Assembly (NCBI RefSeq): GCF_900302485.1
Contig: NZ_OMOI01000002.1
Span: forward strand, 496,001-560,000
Length of the DNA: 64,000 nt
Source of the DNA: Aliiroseovarius pelagivivens
GTDB lineage: Bacteria > Pseudomonadota > Alphaproteobacteria > Rhodobacterales > Rhodobacteraceae
Direction: 5' to 3'
Below are positions 1 through 8,850 of the stretch, in pieces. The notes under the pieces are model-generated. The model was not told the DNA's origin. It saw only the letters and a program-made list of their open reading frames with translations, and made no database searches. A program made the translations under genes and the position numbers. Within the stretch, counting starts at the first letter, position 1. Every line of letters begins with the position of its first letter.

Positions 1-696
1 GGCTTGGCGCAACAGTTTCAGCAATTGCCCGATGACGTTCTGTTTCCGGGTCTGGTCGAGCAGCTGATCCAGCAAACCGTTCTGGGTCAGGCCGTTGATG
101 AGGTCAGCCGCCGGAACGCAGTCATTCTGGAAAACACCCGCCGCGAAATGGCCGCCGCTGAAAAGGTCGACGATATCGTCGCGGATGCGGTAACGGACGA
201 AGCCCTGCAAGCTGCCTATGACGCACAATATGCAGATGCGGAACCGTCGAAAGAGTTCAGCGCAGCGCATATTCTGGTGGCCACCGAAGATGAAGCGAAA
301 GACCTGATCACCAAACTGGAAGGCGGCGCGGACTTTGCCGAGCTGGCGAAAGAGTTTTCGACCGGTCCTTCTGGTCCTGGCGGCGGCGATCTTGGCTGGT
401 TTGGTCCCGGTATGATGGTGAAGCCATTTGAAGACGCCGTTTTCGCGCTTGAGACAGGTGCCGTTTCCGCCCCTGTGCAGACCCAATTCGGTTGGCACGT
501 GGTCAAGCTGAACGACACCCGCATGGTCGGCGCCCCAGAACTGGACGACGTGCGCGCCGAATTGGCCACTCAGATCGAGAATGATGCGGTCGATACAGCC
601 CTGCAGGCGCTTCTGGACGGCGCAACAATTGAACGCACCGAGCTGGAGGGGATCGACCCTGCTGTCTCGCGTGATATGACACTTCTGGACAACTGA
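1..696 (+). CDS. Parvulin-type peptidylprolyl isomerase (5' truncated by window edge)
   Basis: The reading frame is open from the first base and ends with TGA at 694-696, so the N-terminus (probably a signal peptide and SurA-like region) lies outside the window. About 230 residues are visible. A parvulin (PpiC/rotamase) domain spans roughly visible residues 80-170, with the typical AAHILV start, the GGDLGWF core and the FGWHVVKL end. By family it would catalyse cis-trans isomerisation of prolyl bonds in exported proteins in the periplasm. argJ starts 15 nt downstream on the same strand. The TTG at position 4 is probably not the real start, because no ribosome binding site can be seen before it. 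Confidence 0.9.
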   Translation, partial: GLAQQFQQLPDDVLFPGLVEQLIQQTVLGQAVDEVSRRNAVILENTRREMAAAEKVDDIVADAVTDEALQAAYDAQYADAEPSKEFSAAHILVATEDEAKDLITKLEGGADFAELAKEFSTGPSGPGGGDLGWFGPGMMVKPFEDAVFALETGAVSAPVQTQFGWHVVKLNDTRMVGAPELDDVRAELATQIENDAVDTALQALLDGATIERTELEGIDPAVSRDMTLLDN

Positions 697-711
697 CCTC
701 AGGGGACAAAG

Positions 712-2013
712 ATGGGCAAGACGGCGAAGATCAAAAAGCTGAAAAAGAAGGTATCCAAGCTGAAGGCCAAGCTGGCTGCGGCGCAGGACCACACGCATAA
801 GGTTTCGCCGCTTGCGCCTGCAAGCTTTCCCGACCTTCCCGTGATTGCCGGGGCGCGGTTCTCGGCGGTTAAGGCGGGTGTGAAGTACAAAGATCGGCTG
901 GATGTGATGCTGGCCGAGCTTCAGGCGGGCAGCACTGTGGCTGGTGTGTTCACCAAGTCCGCCACGCGGTCTGCGCCCGTTCTGGATTGTCAGGCAAAAC
1001 TGGGCGGTGCCTCGGACAAGGGCGCGGCATTCCTGGTCAACGCCGGCAACTCGAACGCCTTCACAGGCGCCACCGGAGACGGATCGGTAGCCGCCATTAC
1101 CTCGGCGGTTGCGGGTGCGCTGGATGTGCCGCAGGATCGTGTTTTCACCGCCTCGACTGGTGTGATTGGCGAACCACTGCCCCATGATCGCATCACCGCC
1201 AAGATCGACGAGCTGAAGGGCCTTTTGGTCCCCGATGCGATGCAGGACGCCGCACAGGCGATCCGAACCACCGACACCTTCCCTAAAGGCGCAAAGGCCG
1301 AGGTCAAGATCGGCGACCGGATCGTGCATATCGCAGGGTTTGCCAAGGGCTCGGGCATGATTGCCCCGGATATGGCGACGATGCTGGTGTTCATCTTCAC
1401 TGATGCAAAAATCGCCCAGGAAGACTTGCAGGCCATGCTGTCCGACCTGAACGAAGACAGCTTCAACGCCATCACCGTTGACAGCGATACCTCGACCTCG
1501 GACACGCTGCTTCTGGCGGCGACGGGTGCCTCGGGTGTTGACGTCGATCAGAACAACACTGCCTTCCGGACGGCCTTGAACGACGTGATGCTGGATCTGG
1601 CCCATCAGGTCGTGCGCGACGGCGAGGGCGCCACGAAGTTTGTCGAGGTCCGCGTGACCGGTGCGAAATCCGATGCGGAGGCGAAAATTCATGCGCTTTC
1701 AATCGCCAACTCACCCTTGGTGAAAACCGCAGTTGCGGGTGAGGATCCCAATTGGGGTCGCGTCGTCATGGCGATCGGCAAGTCCGGCGCCTATGCTGAT
1801 CGCGATCTTCTAACGATCCGGTTCGGAGATATTCTGGTTGCGGAAAAAGGTTGGGTTTCGCCCGATTATCAGGAAGAGGCTGGCGCGACCTACATGAAGC
1901 AGGACGATCTGCTGATCGACGTGGATCTTGGCGTCGGTGACGGCCAAGCAACCGTCTGGACCTGCGACCTGACCCACGCCTACATCCAGATCAACGCGGA
2001 TTATCGCTCGTGA
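712..2013 (+). CDS. argJ: Bifunctional glutamate N-acetyltransferase / N-acetylglutamate synthase (ArgJ)
   Basis: ArgJ moves the acetyl group from N-acetylornithine to glutamate and also makes N-acetylglutamate from acetyl-CoA, so it serves two steps of arginine synthesis. The 433-residue protein has the autoprocessing site ATMLVF, with Thr at about residue 223 as the N-terminal nucleophile of the beta chain, preceded by GSGMIAPDM. The ATG follows an AGGGGAC ribosome site. Unusually, residues 1-30 form a lysine-rich helical extension (KIKKLKKKVSKLKAK) before the normal ArgJ start; no alternative start codon follows it closely, so it looks genuinely translated. argG, a later enzyme of the pathway, is elsewhere in the window. 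The stop overlaps the mutT start. Confidence 0.96.
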   Translation: MGKTAKIKKLKKKVSKLKAKLAAAQDHTHKVSPLAPASFPDLPVIAGARFSAVKAGVKYKDRLDVMLAELQAGSTVAGVFTKSATRSAPVLDCQAKLGGASDKGAAFLVNAGNSNAFTGATGDGSVAAITSAVAGALDVPQDRVFTASTGVIGEPLPHDRITAKIDELKGLLVPDAMQDAAQAIRTTDTFPKGAKAEVKIGDRIVHIAGFAKGSGMIAPDMATMLVFIFTDAKIAQEDLQAMLSDLNEDSFNAITVDSDTSTSDTLLLAATGASGVDVDQNNTAFRTALNDVMLDLAHQVVRDGEGATKFVEVRVTGAKSDAEAKIHALSIANSPLVKTAVAGEDPNWGRVVMAIGKSGAYADRDLLTIRFGDILVAEKGWVSPDYQEEAGATYMKQDDLLIDVDLGVGDGQATVWTCDLTHAYIQINADYRS

Positions 2014-2408
2014 AAACTATCCTTGTTTCCGCCGTCGCGCTGATTGACCCGGACGGGCGTGTCCTGCTGGCGCAACGCCCCGAGGGCAAATCCATGGCGG
2101 GACTGTGGGAGTTTCCGGGCGGCAAGATCGAGCCCGGCGAAACCCCTGAGGCAGCCTTGGTGCGCGAATTGCACGAAGAGCTGGGCATCGACACTTGGTC
2201 GTCTTGCCTTGCGCCCCTGTCCTTCGCAAGCCACAGCTATGATGACTTTCATCTGCTGATGCCGCTGTTTGCCTGTCGAAAGTGGAACGGAACACCGACC
2301 CCGCGCGAAGGGCAGGTGCTGAAATGGGCGCGCGTGAACCAATTGCGCGACTTTCCGATGCCGCCTGCCGACGTGCCGCTGATCCCGATCCTGCGAGACC
2401 TCCTGTAA
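2010..2408 (+). CDS. mutT: MutT-type NUDIX hydrolase (8-oxo-dGTP diphosphatase)
   Basis: This 132-residue protein carries a full NUDIX box at about residues 37-60 (GGKIEPGE, then REL.EELGI) and the MutT feature WEFPGGK. MutT removes oxidised dGTP from the nucleotide pool and so prevents A:T to C:G transversions. The start is GTG at 2010, overlapping the argJ TGA by four bases (GTGA), which implies translational coupling with argJ. The protein ends normally with a PADVPLI..LRD C-terminal helix, as in MutT proteins that are standalone enzymes. The exact substrate is inferred from the family. Confidence 0.9.
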   Translation: MKTILVSAVALIDPDGRVLLAQRPEGKSMAGLWEFPGGKIEPGETPEAALVRELHEELGIDTWSSCLAPLSFASHSYDDFHLLMPLFACRKWNGTPTPREGQVLKWARVNQLRDFPMPPADVPLIPILRDLL

Positions 2409-2419
2409 AGCGCGGAAAG

Positions 2420-2449
2420 TTTACCCGTGGTTTACCCCAGACATGATAT
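2420..2449 (+). promoter_or_regulatory. Possible promoter of the 46-residue ORF
   Basis: TTTACC (2420-2425) and TGATAT (2444-2449) are separated by 18 nt and lie about 38 nt upstream of the start codon at 2488. A perfect inverted repeat, CTGAAC-GT-GTTCAG, follows at 2451-2464 where transcription would start and could be an operator. The assignment rests only on sequence likeness to sigma-70 promoters. Confidence 0.3.
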
Positions 2450-2487
2450 CCTGAACGTGTTCAGAATCCTTATTTTGGAGGAATCTC

Positions 2488-2628
2488 ATGCTCAGAACCA
2501 TCATGATCGGCAACTACAGCATGGTGCAGGGCAGATACGTTAAGACGCTCTCGGATGGACGTATCGTTGTCCGCGTCGGGCACCGTCTTCATATCGGATG
2601 GCCTGTGACTGGCGATATGGCTGCCTGA
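2488..2628 (+). CDS. Small conserved-looking hypothetical protein (46 residues)
   Basis: The ORF has a strong ribosome site (TTGGAGGAA, 7 nt before the ATG) and ends TGA just before a strong terminator, so it has the layout of a separate small gene. The product starts MLRTIMIGNYSMVQGRYVK and continues with a DGRIVVRVG stretch and a GWPV end. It has no signal peptide or membrane segment and looks like a small beta-rich protein. I do not recognise a named family, although similar short proteins occur in Rhodobacteraceae as far as I can recall. It sits between mutT and the convergent infB. Confidence 0.65.
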   Translation: MLRTIMIGNYSMVQGRYVKTLSDGRIVVRVGHRLHIGWPVTGDMAA

Positions 2629-2650
2629 ACCGCCACACTTCTTCCAATAA

Positions 2651-2678
2651 AAAAGGGGACGAAAAATCGTCCCCTTTT
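2651..2678. terminator. Bidirectional intrinsic terminator between the small ORF and infB
   Basis: AAAAGGGGACGA and its exact complement TCGTCCCCTTTT flank a four-base AAAA loop. A T-rich tail follows on the plus strand and an A-rich lead (T on the minus strand) precedes it. It can end transcription of the small ORF on the plus strand and of the rimP-nusA-ylxR-infB operon on the minus strand. Confidence 0.9.
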
Positions 2679-2703
2679 GTAATTTTATCAGGCAGTTAGC
2701 GCC

Positions 2704-5199
2704 TTAGTCCAGCGAACGCTCAACTTCTTCACGTTCGAAGATCTCGATCACGTCGCTTGGGCGGATGTCGTCATAGTTTTCGAACGCCATACCGCATTCC
2801 TGACCCGAGATGACTTCTTTGACTTCGTCCTTGAAGCGCTTCAGCGTCTTCAGTGTGCCTTCGTGGATAACCACGTTGTCGCGCAGCAGGCGTACACCAG
2901 CCGAACGACGGGCAACGCCTTCGGTAACCAGACAGCCGGCAACCTTGCCAACGCCCGACACTTTGAAGACTTCGCGGATTTCTGCGTAGCCGATGAAGTT
3001 CTCGCGAACCTCGGCAGACAACAGACCCGAAGCCGCCGCTTTCACATCATCCACAAGGTCATAGATGACCGAGTAGTAACGGATCTCGACGCCTTTCTGG
3101 TTGGCCGAGTTACGGGCCGAAGCGTTCGCACGTACGTTGAAGCCGATAACCGGTGCACCCGACGCTTCCGCCAGACCCACATCGGTTTCAGTGATCGCGC
3201 CCACACCATAGTGCAGCACACGAACGCGGACTTCGTCGTTGCCGATCTTGTCCATCGCCTGAACGATGGCTTCGGCGGAACCTTGTACGTCGGCTTTGAC
3301 CAGAATGGGCAGCTCGGCCACTTCTTTGTCGGCTTTCGCCTTGGCCATCATCTGTTCCAGCGTGGTCGCAGCACCGGCAGCGGCGCGCTTGTCCTTGGCG
3401 GCTTGCTCGCGATACTCGGCAATCTCACGTGCCTGAGCCTCGGTATCAACCACGTTCAGAACGTCGCCTGCTTCGGGTGTGCCGTTCAGACCCAGAACCT
3501 CGACCGGAACCGAAGGACCTGCTTCTGTCACGCGATCGCCATGATCGTTAACCAACGCGCGGACTTTACCCCACTGCTCGCCGACAACGAAGATGTCGCC
3601 TTGCTTCAGCGTACCATTCTGAACCAGAACGGTCGCAACAGGACCACGACCCACATCAAGTTGGGCTTCAATCACGGCACCAGAAGCGGAGCGCGTCGGG
3701 TTGGCTTTCAGCTCGAGGATTTCGGACTGCAGCGCAATGGCTTCCAGCAGTTCATCCAGACCAGCACCGGTGATGGCCGAAACTTCGACGTCCTGCACTT
3801 CACCCGACATCTTCTCGACGATCACTTCGTGCTGAAGAAGTTCAGCGCGAACTGTATCGGGGTTGGCGTCCGGCTTGTCACATTTGTTGATCGCAACAAT
3901 CATCGGAACACCAGCAGCCTTGGCGTGGTTGATGGCTTCGATGGTCTGCGGCATGACGCTGTCGTCAGCAGCCACAACCAGAACAACGATATCCGTTACC
4001 TGTGCACCACGGGCGCGCATCGAGGTAAATGCCGCGTGGCCGGGCGTATCAAGGAAGCTCAGCTTAGCGCCGCTGTCGGTGGTCACCTGGTAAGCACCGA
4101 TGTGCTGCGTGATGCCACCAGCTTCGCCGGCGGTCACTTTCGCATCGCGGATCGCATCCAGAAGCGAGGTTTTACCGTGGTCAACGTGGCCCATGATCGT
4201 GATGATCGGAGCGCGGTCTTCCAGGTCTTCCTCTTTGTCTTCAACCGAGTCGATCACGTCTTCAACATCCGCATCCGAAACGCGAACGATCTTGTGACCG
4301 AATTCTTCAATGATCAGTTCCGCAGTATCAGCGTCGATGGCTTGGTTCTGAGTGACCATCATGCCCATTTTCATGAGCGACTTAACCACATCTGCAACAC
4401 GTTCAGCCATACGGTTGGCCAGTTCCGAAACGACAATGGCTTCGGGGACCTGAACGTCGCGGATTACCTTTTCCCGCTCGACATTCTCACCCATGGCTTT
4501 CTGACGGGCACGTTCTTGCTTACGGCGCATCGAAGCAACCGAGCGCTGGCGACCATCGCCACCACGCATCGCTTGGTTCACAGTCAGCTTGCCCGAACGG
4601 CGACCGTCATCGCGGCTGCCTTTGCCACGGTTCTGGCGGTCATTCGCGCCACCACGATCGTCTTTCTTACGCGGGGCGGACGATGTTTTGCCGGGGCCAC
4701 GCTGTTCAGCCGCCTGTGCCGCAGCCGGATCCGCTGCCGGAGCAGGGGGCGCTTTTGCACGGGTCTTAGCTTCTTCAGCTTCGCGTTTTTTGCGGGTTTC
4801 TTCCTCGGCCTTGGCTTTCAGCGCTTCTTCACGCTCGCGCTCGGCGCGTTCCTTGGCTTCGGCTTCTTCGCGACGACGCTTACGCTCTTCTTCGCGTGCT
4901 TTTTCTTCAGCAGCACGGGTTACGGCTTCCTCGGCCTCGCGGGCTTTCGCGGCCTGAAGCGCCTTCATGCGGCGTTCCATTTCGGCATCCGAAATCCCGG
5001 CGGGACGTCTGCGCGGATCACCACCTGCGGGCGACTTGCCCGAACCACCAGCTGCCGCACCCGGCTTGGGCACGACAACGCGCTTGCGTTTCGTTTCGAC
5101 CACGACGTTCTTGGTGCGCCCGTGGCTGAAGCTCTGCTTCACCTGGCCGGGGCGGCTTCCGCTTAGGCCAAGGGTCTTTTTGCCGTCATTATCGCTCAT
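2704..5199 (-). CDS. infB: Translation initiation factor IF-2
   Basis: IF-2 is the GTPase that brings initiator fMet-tRNA to the 30S subunit and promotes subunit joining. The 831-residue protein has a long charged N-terminal region (Lys/Glu/Arg/Ala-rich, about residues 60-220), the G1 motif GHVDHGKT at about residue 336, DTPGHAAF (G3) and NKCDKP (G4, about residue 436), followed by domains II to IV. It starts with ATG overlapping the upstream gene's TGA by four bases. It is the last gene of the rimP-nusA-ylxR-infB operon and is followed by a strong terminator; rbfA and truB, which often follow infB, are not here. Confidence 0.98.
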   Translation of the reverse strand: MSDNDGKKTLGLSGSRPGQVKQSFSHGRTKNVVVETKRKRVVVPKPGAAAGGSGKSPAGGDPRRRPAGISDAEMERRMKALQAAKAREAEEAVTRAAEEKAREEERKRRREEAEAKERAEREREEALKAKAEEETRKKREAEEAKTRAKAPPAPAADPAAAQAAEQRGPGKTSSAPRKKDDRGGANDRQNRGKGSRDDGRRSGKLTVNQAMRGGDGRQRSVASMRRKQERARQKAMGENVEREKVIRDVQVPEAIVVSELANRMAERVADVVKSLMKMGMMVTQNQAIDADTAELIIEEFGHKIVRVSDADVEDVIDSVEDKEEDLEDRAPIITIMGHVDHGKTSLLDAIRDAKVTAGEAGGITQHIGAYQVTTDSGAKLSFLDTPGHAAFTSMRARGAQVTDIVVLVVAADDSVMPQTIEAINHAKAAGVPMIVAINKCDKPDANPDTVRAELLQHEVIVEKMSGEVQDVEVSAITGAGLDELLEAIALQSEILELKANPTRSASGAVIEAQLDVGRGPVATVLVQNGTLKQGDIFVVGEQWGKVRALVNDHGDRVTEAGPSVPVEVLGLNGTPEAGDVLNVVDTEAQAREIAEYREQAAKDKRAAAGAATTLEQMMAKAKADKEVAELPILVKADVQGSAEAIVQAMDKIGNDEVRVRVLHYGVGAITETDVGLAEASGAPVIGFNVRANASARNSANQKGVEIRYYSVIYDLVDDVKAAASGLLSAEVRENFIGYAEIREVFKVSGVGKVAGCLVTEGVARRSAGVRLLRDNVVIHEGTLKTLKRFKDEVKEVISGQECGMAFENYDDIRPSDVIEIFEREEVERSLD

Positions 5200-5834
5200 C
5201 TGGTCTTCGTACCTTTCCGGCGAGCCTTCCCGCCGTCACTATCTTGCACGCGCATCGCTGTCAGTTTCTGGGCTTCCTCTACAACACGAGAGGCCAAACC
5301 GCCAGACGCAAGCGCGCCATGTATCACATTTTCACGTCCAAACGCCAAACCCAGCTCGTCGCCGGTTAGACATTCAATAAACCGTCCCTCTTCGCGGGGC
5401 GGTCGGAGTTTTGATTTTCCGCGCTCGGACCCATCCGAGGCCTGAATCAAAACGTGGGCCTGATCTTTCACCAGCCAGTCTTTAACTTTCTCATACCCGG
5501 CGACCGCTTGCCCCGCTTTGCGCGCCATTGCGATCAGGTGCGTCACCCGATCTACATAGCTACGCTCGAGCAGATCGAGCAGTCCGTCTGGCACGGTAAC
5601 CGGCTTGCGCGCAGCGCGCGAAAACAGGCCCTTTTTAATCGCCGTTGCAATCGCCGCGCGGTTTGCCGCGACATAGATCCCTCGACCCGGCAGTTTGCCC
5701 AACAGGTCAGGCACCGCCATGTCGTCCGGCCCCACCACAAAGCGGATCAACCCCGCCTTTGGCTGAGTTTCACCGGTTACGATGCAACGCCGTTCGGGCT
5801 CTTCCGGCCGCTTATTATGTCCACCACGCGTCAT
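5196..5834 (-). CDS. YlxR (DUF448) / L7Ae-like RNA-binding protein
   Basis: This 212-residue protein joins two small RNA-binding modules. The N-terminal YlxR domain is shown by RRCIVTGE and GRGIYV; the second half (about residues 90-180) resembles the L7Ae/L30e fold, with [14 protein letters not shown] and a [17 protein letters not shown] stretch. The fused form is usual in alphaproteobacteria and sits between nusA and infB, as here. By context it should act in transcription-translation or ribosome-related RNA binding, but its precise role is not settled. It begins 23 nt after nusA and overlaps infB by four bases. Confidence 0.9.
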   Translation of the reverse strand: MTRGGHNKRPEEPERRCIVTGETQPKAGLIRFVVGPDDMAVPDLLGKLPGRGIYVAANRAAIATAIKKGLFSRAARKPVTVPDGLLDLLERSYVDRVTHLIAMARKAGQAVAGYEKVKDWLVKDQAHVLIQASDGSERGKSKLRPPREEGRFIECLTGDELGLAFGRENVIHGALASGGLASRVVEEAQKLTAMRVQDSDGGKARRKGTKTR

Positions 5835-5857
5835 GCGTTGCCCTCTGAGACCTGAGA

Positions 5858-7483
5858 TCAGGCCTCGGCCCCTTCTTCAGCGGCTTCTTCGGCTTCTTCG
5901 CCTTCAGCAGCTTCTGCTTCCAGTTCAGCCGGATCGACCCAGCCCAGAATGATGCGGGCGGTCATGACCATGTCCTGAGCCTCTTCCAGCGTCATGCCGA
6001 ACTTCTCAAGCGAGCCATCGTCTTTGACGCGCTCGCCATCCACGGTTGTCCAGCCACCAGCCAGTTCCCAGTCGGCGCAGGTTGCGAAGTCTTCCAGAGA
6101 CTTCACGCCATCTTCGGCCAAAGCTTCGACCATTTGCGCGGTCAGACCTTCGAAGGCGATCAGGCTGTCTTCGACACCCATTGCACGGGCGTTTTCCAGC
6201 GCCTTGGCGGCCTGAGCTTCCAGATGTTCGCGGGCGCGGGTCTGCAGTTCGGTGGCAGTGCCTTCGTCGACACCGTCGATGACCAGCAGTTCGTCCACTT
6301 CGACATAGGCGACTTCTTCCAGATTGGTGAAGCCTTCGGACACCAGAAGCTGGGCAAAGAACTCGTCCAGATCCAGAGTCTCCATGAACAGCGCAGTGCG
6401 TTCAGCGAACTCTTTCTGACGACGTTCGCTTTCTTCAGCTTCAGTCATGATGTCGATATCAAGGTTCGTCAGCTGCGAGGCCAGACGTACGTTCTGACCG
6501 CGACGGCCAATGGCCAGCGACAGCTGCTCATCAGGCACAACGACTTCGATCTTGCCAGCTTCTTCGTCCAGAACAACCTTGGACACTTCAGCAGGCTGAA
6601 GCGCATTTACAAGGAAAGTCGGCTGATCTTCATTCCACGGAATGATGTCGATCTTCTCGCCCTGAAGCTCGTTCACGACGGCCTGCACGCGCGAACCACG
6701 CATACCAACACAGGCACCAACCGGATCGATCGAGTTGTCATAGGAAATCACGGCAATCTTGGCGCGCGAACCCGGGTCACGGGCAACGGCCTTGATCTCG
6801 ATGATGTTGTCATAGATCTCGGGCACTTCCATTTTGAAGAGCTCGGCCATGAATTCCGGAGCGGTACGCGACAAGAAGATCTGCGGGCCACGGGCTTCGC
6901 GGCGCACATCCTTGATGTAGCAACGGATACGGTCGTTCGGGCGATAGCTTTCGCGGCCGATCTTTTCGTTGCGACGCAGGATGGCTTCGCCAGCGCCCAC
7001 GTCCACGATAACGTTGCCGTATTCTTCGCGCTTAACCTGACCGTTGATGATGGTGCCGGCACGATCTTTGAACTCTTCGTACTGACGATCACGCTCAGCT
7101 TCGCGCACCTTCTGCAAGATCACCTGCTTGGCGGACTGAGCAGCGATACGGCCCATTTCCACCGGCGGGACTTCTTCAACGAAGGTGTCGCCGACAGCCG
7201 GGTTTTCCATGTACTGCTTGGCTTGCTCAACAGTGAACTCGGCCTGATAGTTTTCCAGCTCTTCATCCTCAACCACGGTGCGCACGCGGGTGAACGCTGC
7301 GCGACCCGTTTTGCGGTCGATCGTGACACGGATGTCCATTTCCGCGCCGTAACGCGACTTGGCTGCACGGGCCAGGCTTTCTTCCATCGCTTCGATGACC
7401 AGCGCAGGGTCGATCATCTTTTCGCGGGCAACGGCCTCGGCGGTTTGCAAAAGCTCAAGCTGGTTTGCAGAAGTAATTGCCAT
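5858..7483 (-). CDS. nusA: Transcription termination/antitermination factor NusA
   Basis: NusA binds RNA polymerase and modulates pausing, termination and antitermination. The 541-residue protein has the N-terminal polymerase-binding domain (about 1-130), an S1 domain (about 135-200), KH domains with VGACVGMRGSRVQAV and AIGRRGQNVRLA, and two C-terminal helix-hairpin-helix repeats (EGLTAQMVEALAEDGV). It ends in a strongly acidic Glu/Ala tail. The ATG at 7483 is 2 nt from the rimP stop. NusA is known in E. coli to regulate its own operon, which bears on the terminator-like hairpin in the leader. Confidence 0.98.
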   Translation of the reverse strand: MAITSANQLELLQTAEAVAREKMIDPALVIEAMEESLARAAKSRYGAEMDIRVTIDRKTGRAAFTRVRTVVEDEELENYQAEFTVEQAKQYMENPAVGDTFVEEVPPVEMGRIAAQSAKQVILQKVREAERDRQYEEFKDRAGTIINGQVKREEYGNVIVDVGAGEAILRRNEKIGRESYRPNDRIRCYIKDVRREARGPQIFLSRTAPEFMAELFKMEVPEIYDNIIEIKAVARDPGSRAKIAVISYDNSIDPVGACVGMRGSRVQAVVNELQGEKIDIIPWNEDQPTFLVNALQPAEVSKVVLDEEAGKIEVVVPDEQLSLAIGRRGQNVRLASQLTNLDIDIMTEAEESERRQKEFAERTALFMETLDLDEFFAQLLVSEGFTNLEEVAYVEVDELLVIDGVDEGTATELQTRAREHLEAQAAKALENARAMGVEDSLIAFEGLTAQMVEALAEDGVKSLEDFATCADWELAGGWTTVDGERVKDDGSLEKFGMTLEEAQDMVMTARIILGWVDPAELEAEAAEGEEAEEAAEEGAEA

Positions 7484-7485
7484 GG

Positions 7486-8070
7486 TCAGTCCTCCTCGGA
7501 ACCGGTGATTTCTTGAATTTCATCAAATTGAGCTTCGTCGATCTGACCCGCATCTTTGCGCTGACGCAGCGCCTCGCGGACCAGTTCGTCGGTCAGGATC
7601 AGCTTGGCGTCGGCCAGCCAGTCAAAATCAAGGCCAATGGTGACCTCTTCGCCCTGGTTCTCGATCTCGATCAGAACCTCGTTTCCTTCCACGCCTGCAA
7701 GGTTTCCCTTGAAGCGCTTGCGCCCGTCGATCAGTTCAGACGTCTCGATCTTGGCAACATAGCCCGACCACGCGCTGAAATCTTTCAGGCGGGTCAGCGG
7801 GCGGTCGATGCCGGGCGAGCCGACTTCAAGCGCATAGTTCTCTTCAATCGGGTCTTCCACATCAAGGATCGCGCTCAGCGCGGTCGAGATCTGGGCGCAG
7901 TCATCAACTTCGATTCCGCCATCAGGACGCTCGGCCATGATCTGCAATGTTGGCGTATTGCCGCCCATCAGGCGCAGACGTACCAATTCGAACCCCATGT
8001 CTTCGATCACGGGGCCGACTATTTCGGCCAGACGACGGTCAATCGCGGATTTCGCAACAAGGTTGCTCAC
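7486..8070 (-). CDS. rimP: Ribosome maturation factor RimP
   Basis: RimP helps assemble the 30S subunit. The protein shows the family signature [14 protein letters not shown] and the FELVRLRLM start of the N-terminal domain. I chose the GTG at 8070 ([14 protein letters not shown], 194 residues) because the GGAG at 8077-8080 is then spaced by six bases. An ATG at 8074-8076 would be directly next to the ribosome site. It is the first gene of the operon with nusA, ylxR and infB. A promoter-like pair and a terminator-like hairpin lie between it and the methyltransferase gene upstream. Confidence 0.95.
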   Translation of the reverse strand: MSNLVAKSAIDRRLAEIVGPVIEDMGFELVRLRLMGGNTPTLQIMAERPDGGIEVDDCAQISTALSAILDVEDPIEENYALEVGSPGIDRPLTRLKDFSAWSGYVAKIETSELIDGRKRFKGNLAGVEGNEVLIEIENQGEEVTIGLDFDWLADAKLILTDELVREALRQRKDAGQIDEAQFDEIQEITGSEED

Positions 8071-8085
8071 TCGCATCTCCAAAAC

Positions 8086-8109
8086 AAAAAAACGGGCCAG
8101 CGGGCCCGT
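8086..8109 (-). terminator. Terminator-like hairpin in the rimP leader (possible attenuator)
   Basis: On the minus strand ACGGGCC-CGCT-GGCCCGT is followed by seven T, a G and four T. The U-tract ends only two to five bases before the rimP ribosome site. The hairpin lies downstream of the predicted rimP promoter (8166-8194), so it either ends read-through from the methyltransferase gene or acts as an attenuator of the nusA operon, or both. Confidence 0.75.
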
Positions 8110-8126
8110 CGGAATTTTCCGGTGGA

Positions 8127-8149
8127 GCTTCGGGGGTGGAGGCCGAAGC
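8127..8149 (-). promoter_or_regulatory. Leader stem-loop upstream of the rimP terminator hairpin
   Basis: GCTTCGG (8127-8133) and CCGAAGC (8143-8149) form a perfect seven-pair stem with a nine-base loop in the predicted rimP leader transcript. It precedes the terminator-like hairpin. Whether it has a regulatory role is inference. Confidence 0.35.
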
Positions 8150-8165
8150 GCCGCTGTTGAAAAGG

Positions 8166-8194
8166 GATATAGGGGAAAGCTGGTGAGTCTGCAA
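8166..8194 (-). promoter_or_regulatory. Predicted promoter of the rimP-nusA-ylxR-infB operon
   Basis: On the minus strand TTGCAG (8189-8194) and TATATC (8166-8171) are separated by exactly 17 nt, a good sigma-70 match. Transcription would start near 8159, giving a leader of about 90 nt before rimP that contains both hairpins described here. Confidence 0.55.
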
Positions 8195-8197
8195 CCC

Positions 8198-8812
8198 TTA
8201 GGAGTCAGGCTTCCTTGCGATCAGAAAAAGCGCCGTGATCTTGCCCTCGGGTCGCCAGTCTTCGATGATCTCGAACCCCGCATCCTGCACCATTTCGCGC
8301 AGGCCATTTTCGGTGAACCACGCAAGGTGCGGGACCTTGCCCAGCGCCTGACCAATCGGCGCAATGAACTTGAGCCACCAGATACCGCCGACGCAGGTGG
8401 TCGAGCTGACAAACAAGCCGCCGGGCTTCAAAGCATCATACATCTTTTCAACCGCCGCATTTGGATCGCTTAATAAATGCAGTGCGGAATGGGCCTGAAC
8501 CATATCGAAGCTGCCGGGCTCAAGCGGCATATCTTCAACATCAGCGACCTGAAAGCTCAGGTTTGGCGGTCCATCTTTCGCCCGCGCGATTTCGATCATC
8601 CGCTCCGAGATATCGACCGCCAGATACTTCGCGACATGCGGGGCATGCAGGATCGCGGTGCTGCCCGTCCCACAGGCGATTTCCAGCACAGACATATCTG
8701 AATGAAACAGATCTTGGGTCAGCTTCAGCTTGTGTTCATAAGATGCCATGTCCGAGATCGGTCCCTTGGCATACTTGTCTGCGATCTTGTTCCAGAACTT
8801 GGCTTTTTGCAT
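8198..8812 (-). CDS. Class I SAM-dependent methyltransferase (unknown substrate)
   Basis: The 204-residue protein has the Rossmann SAM-binding core: [12 protein letters not shown] (motif I), [11 protein letters not shown] (motif II) and [13 protein letters not shown] (motif IV), then a LKPGGLFV strand typical of this superfamily. The substrate cannot be told from sequence. The ATG at 8812 follows AAAGGA; a longer TTG start at 8848 has no support. It is transcribed toward rimP and follows the proline iminopeptidase gene on the same strand by 38 nt. Confidence 0.85.
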   Translation of the reverse strand: MQKAKFWNKIADKYAKGPISDMASYEHKLKLTQDLFHSDMSVLEIACGTGSTAILHAPHVAKYLAVDISERMIEIARAKDGPPNLSFQVADVEDMPLEPGSFDMVQAHSALHLLSDPNAAVEKMYDALKPGGLFVSSTTCVGGIWWLKFIAPIGQALGKVPHLAWFTENGLREMVQDAGFEIIEDWRPEGKITALFLIARKPDS

Positions 8813-8850
8813 CGATGCGGTCCTTTGTGACGCGCCTTGGCGGGCCAAAG

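Noticed and set aside
2863..5166. 767-residue ORF on the plus strand opposite infB
   Set aside because: It is the reverse-strand shadow of the high-GC infB gene; it has no ribosome site and its composition (His/Arg/Phe-rich) follows from antisense codons.
6134..7516. 460-residue plus-strand ORF opposite nusA
   Set aside because: Antisense shadow of nusA, without ribosome site or recognisable domain.
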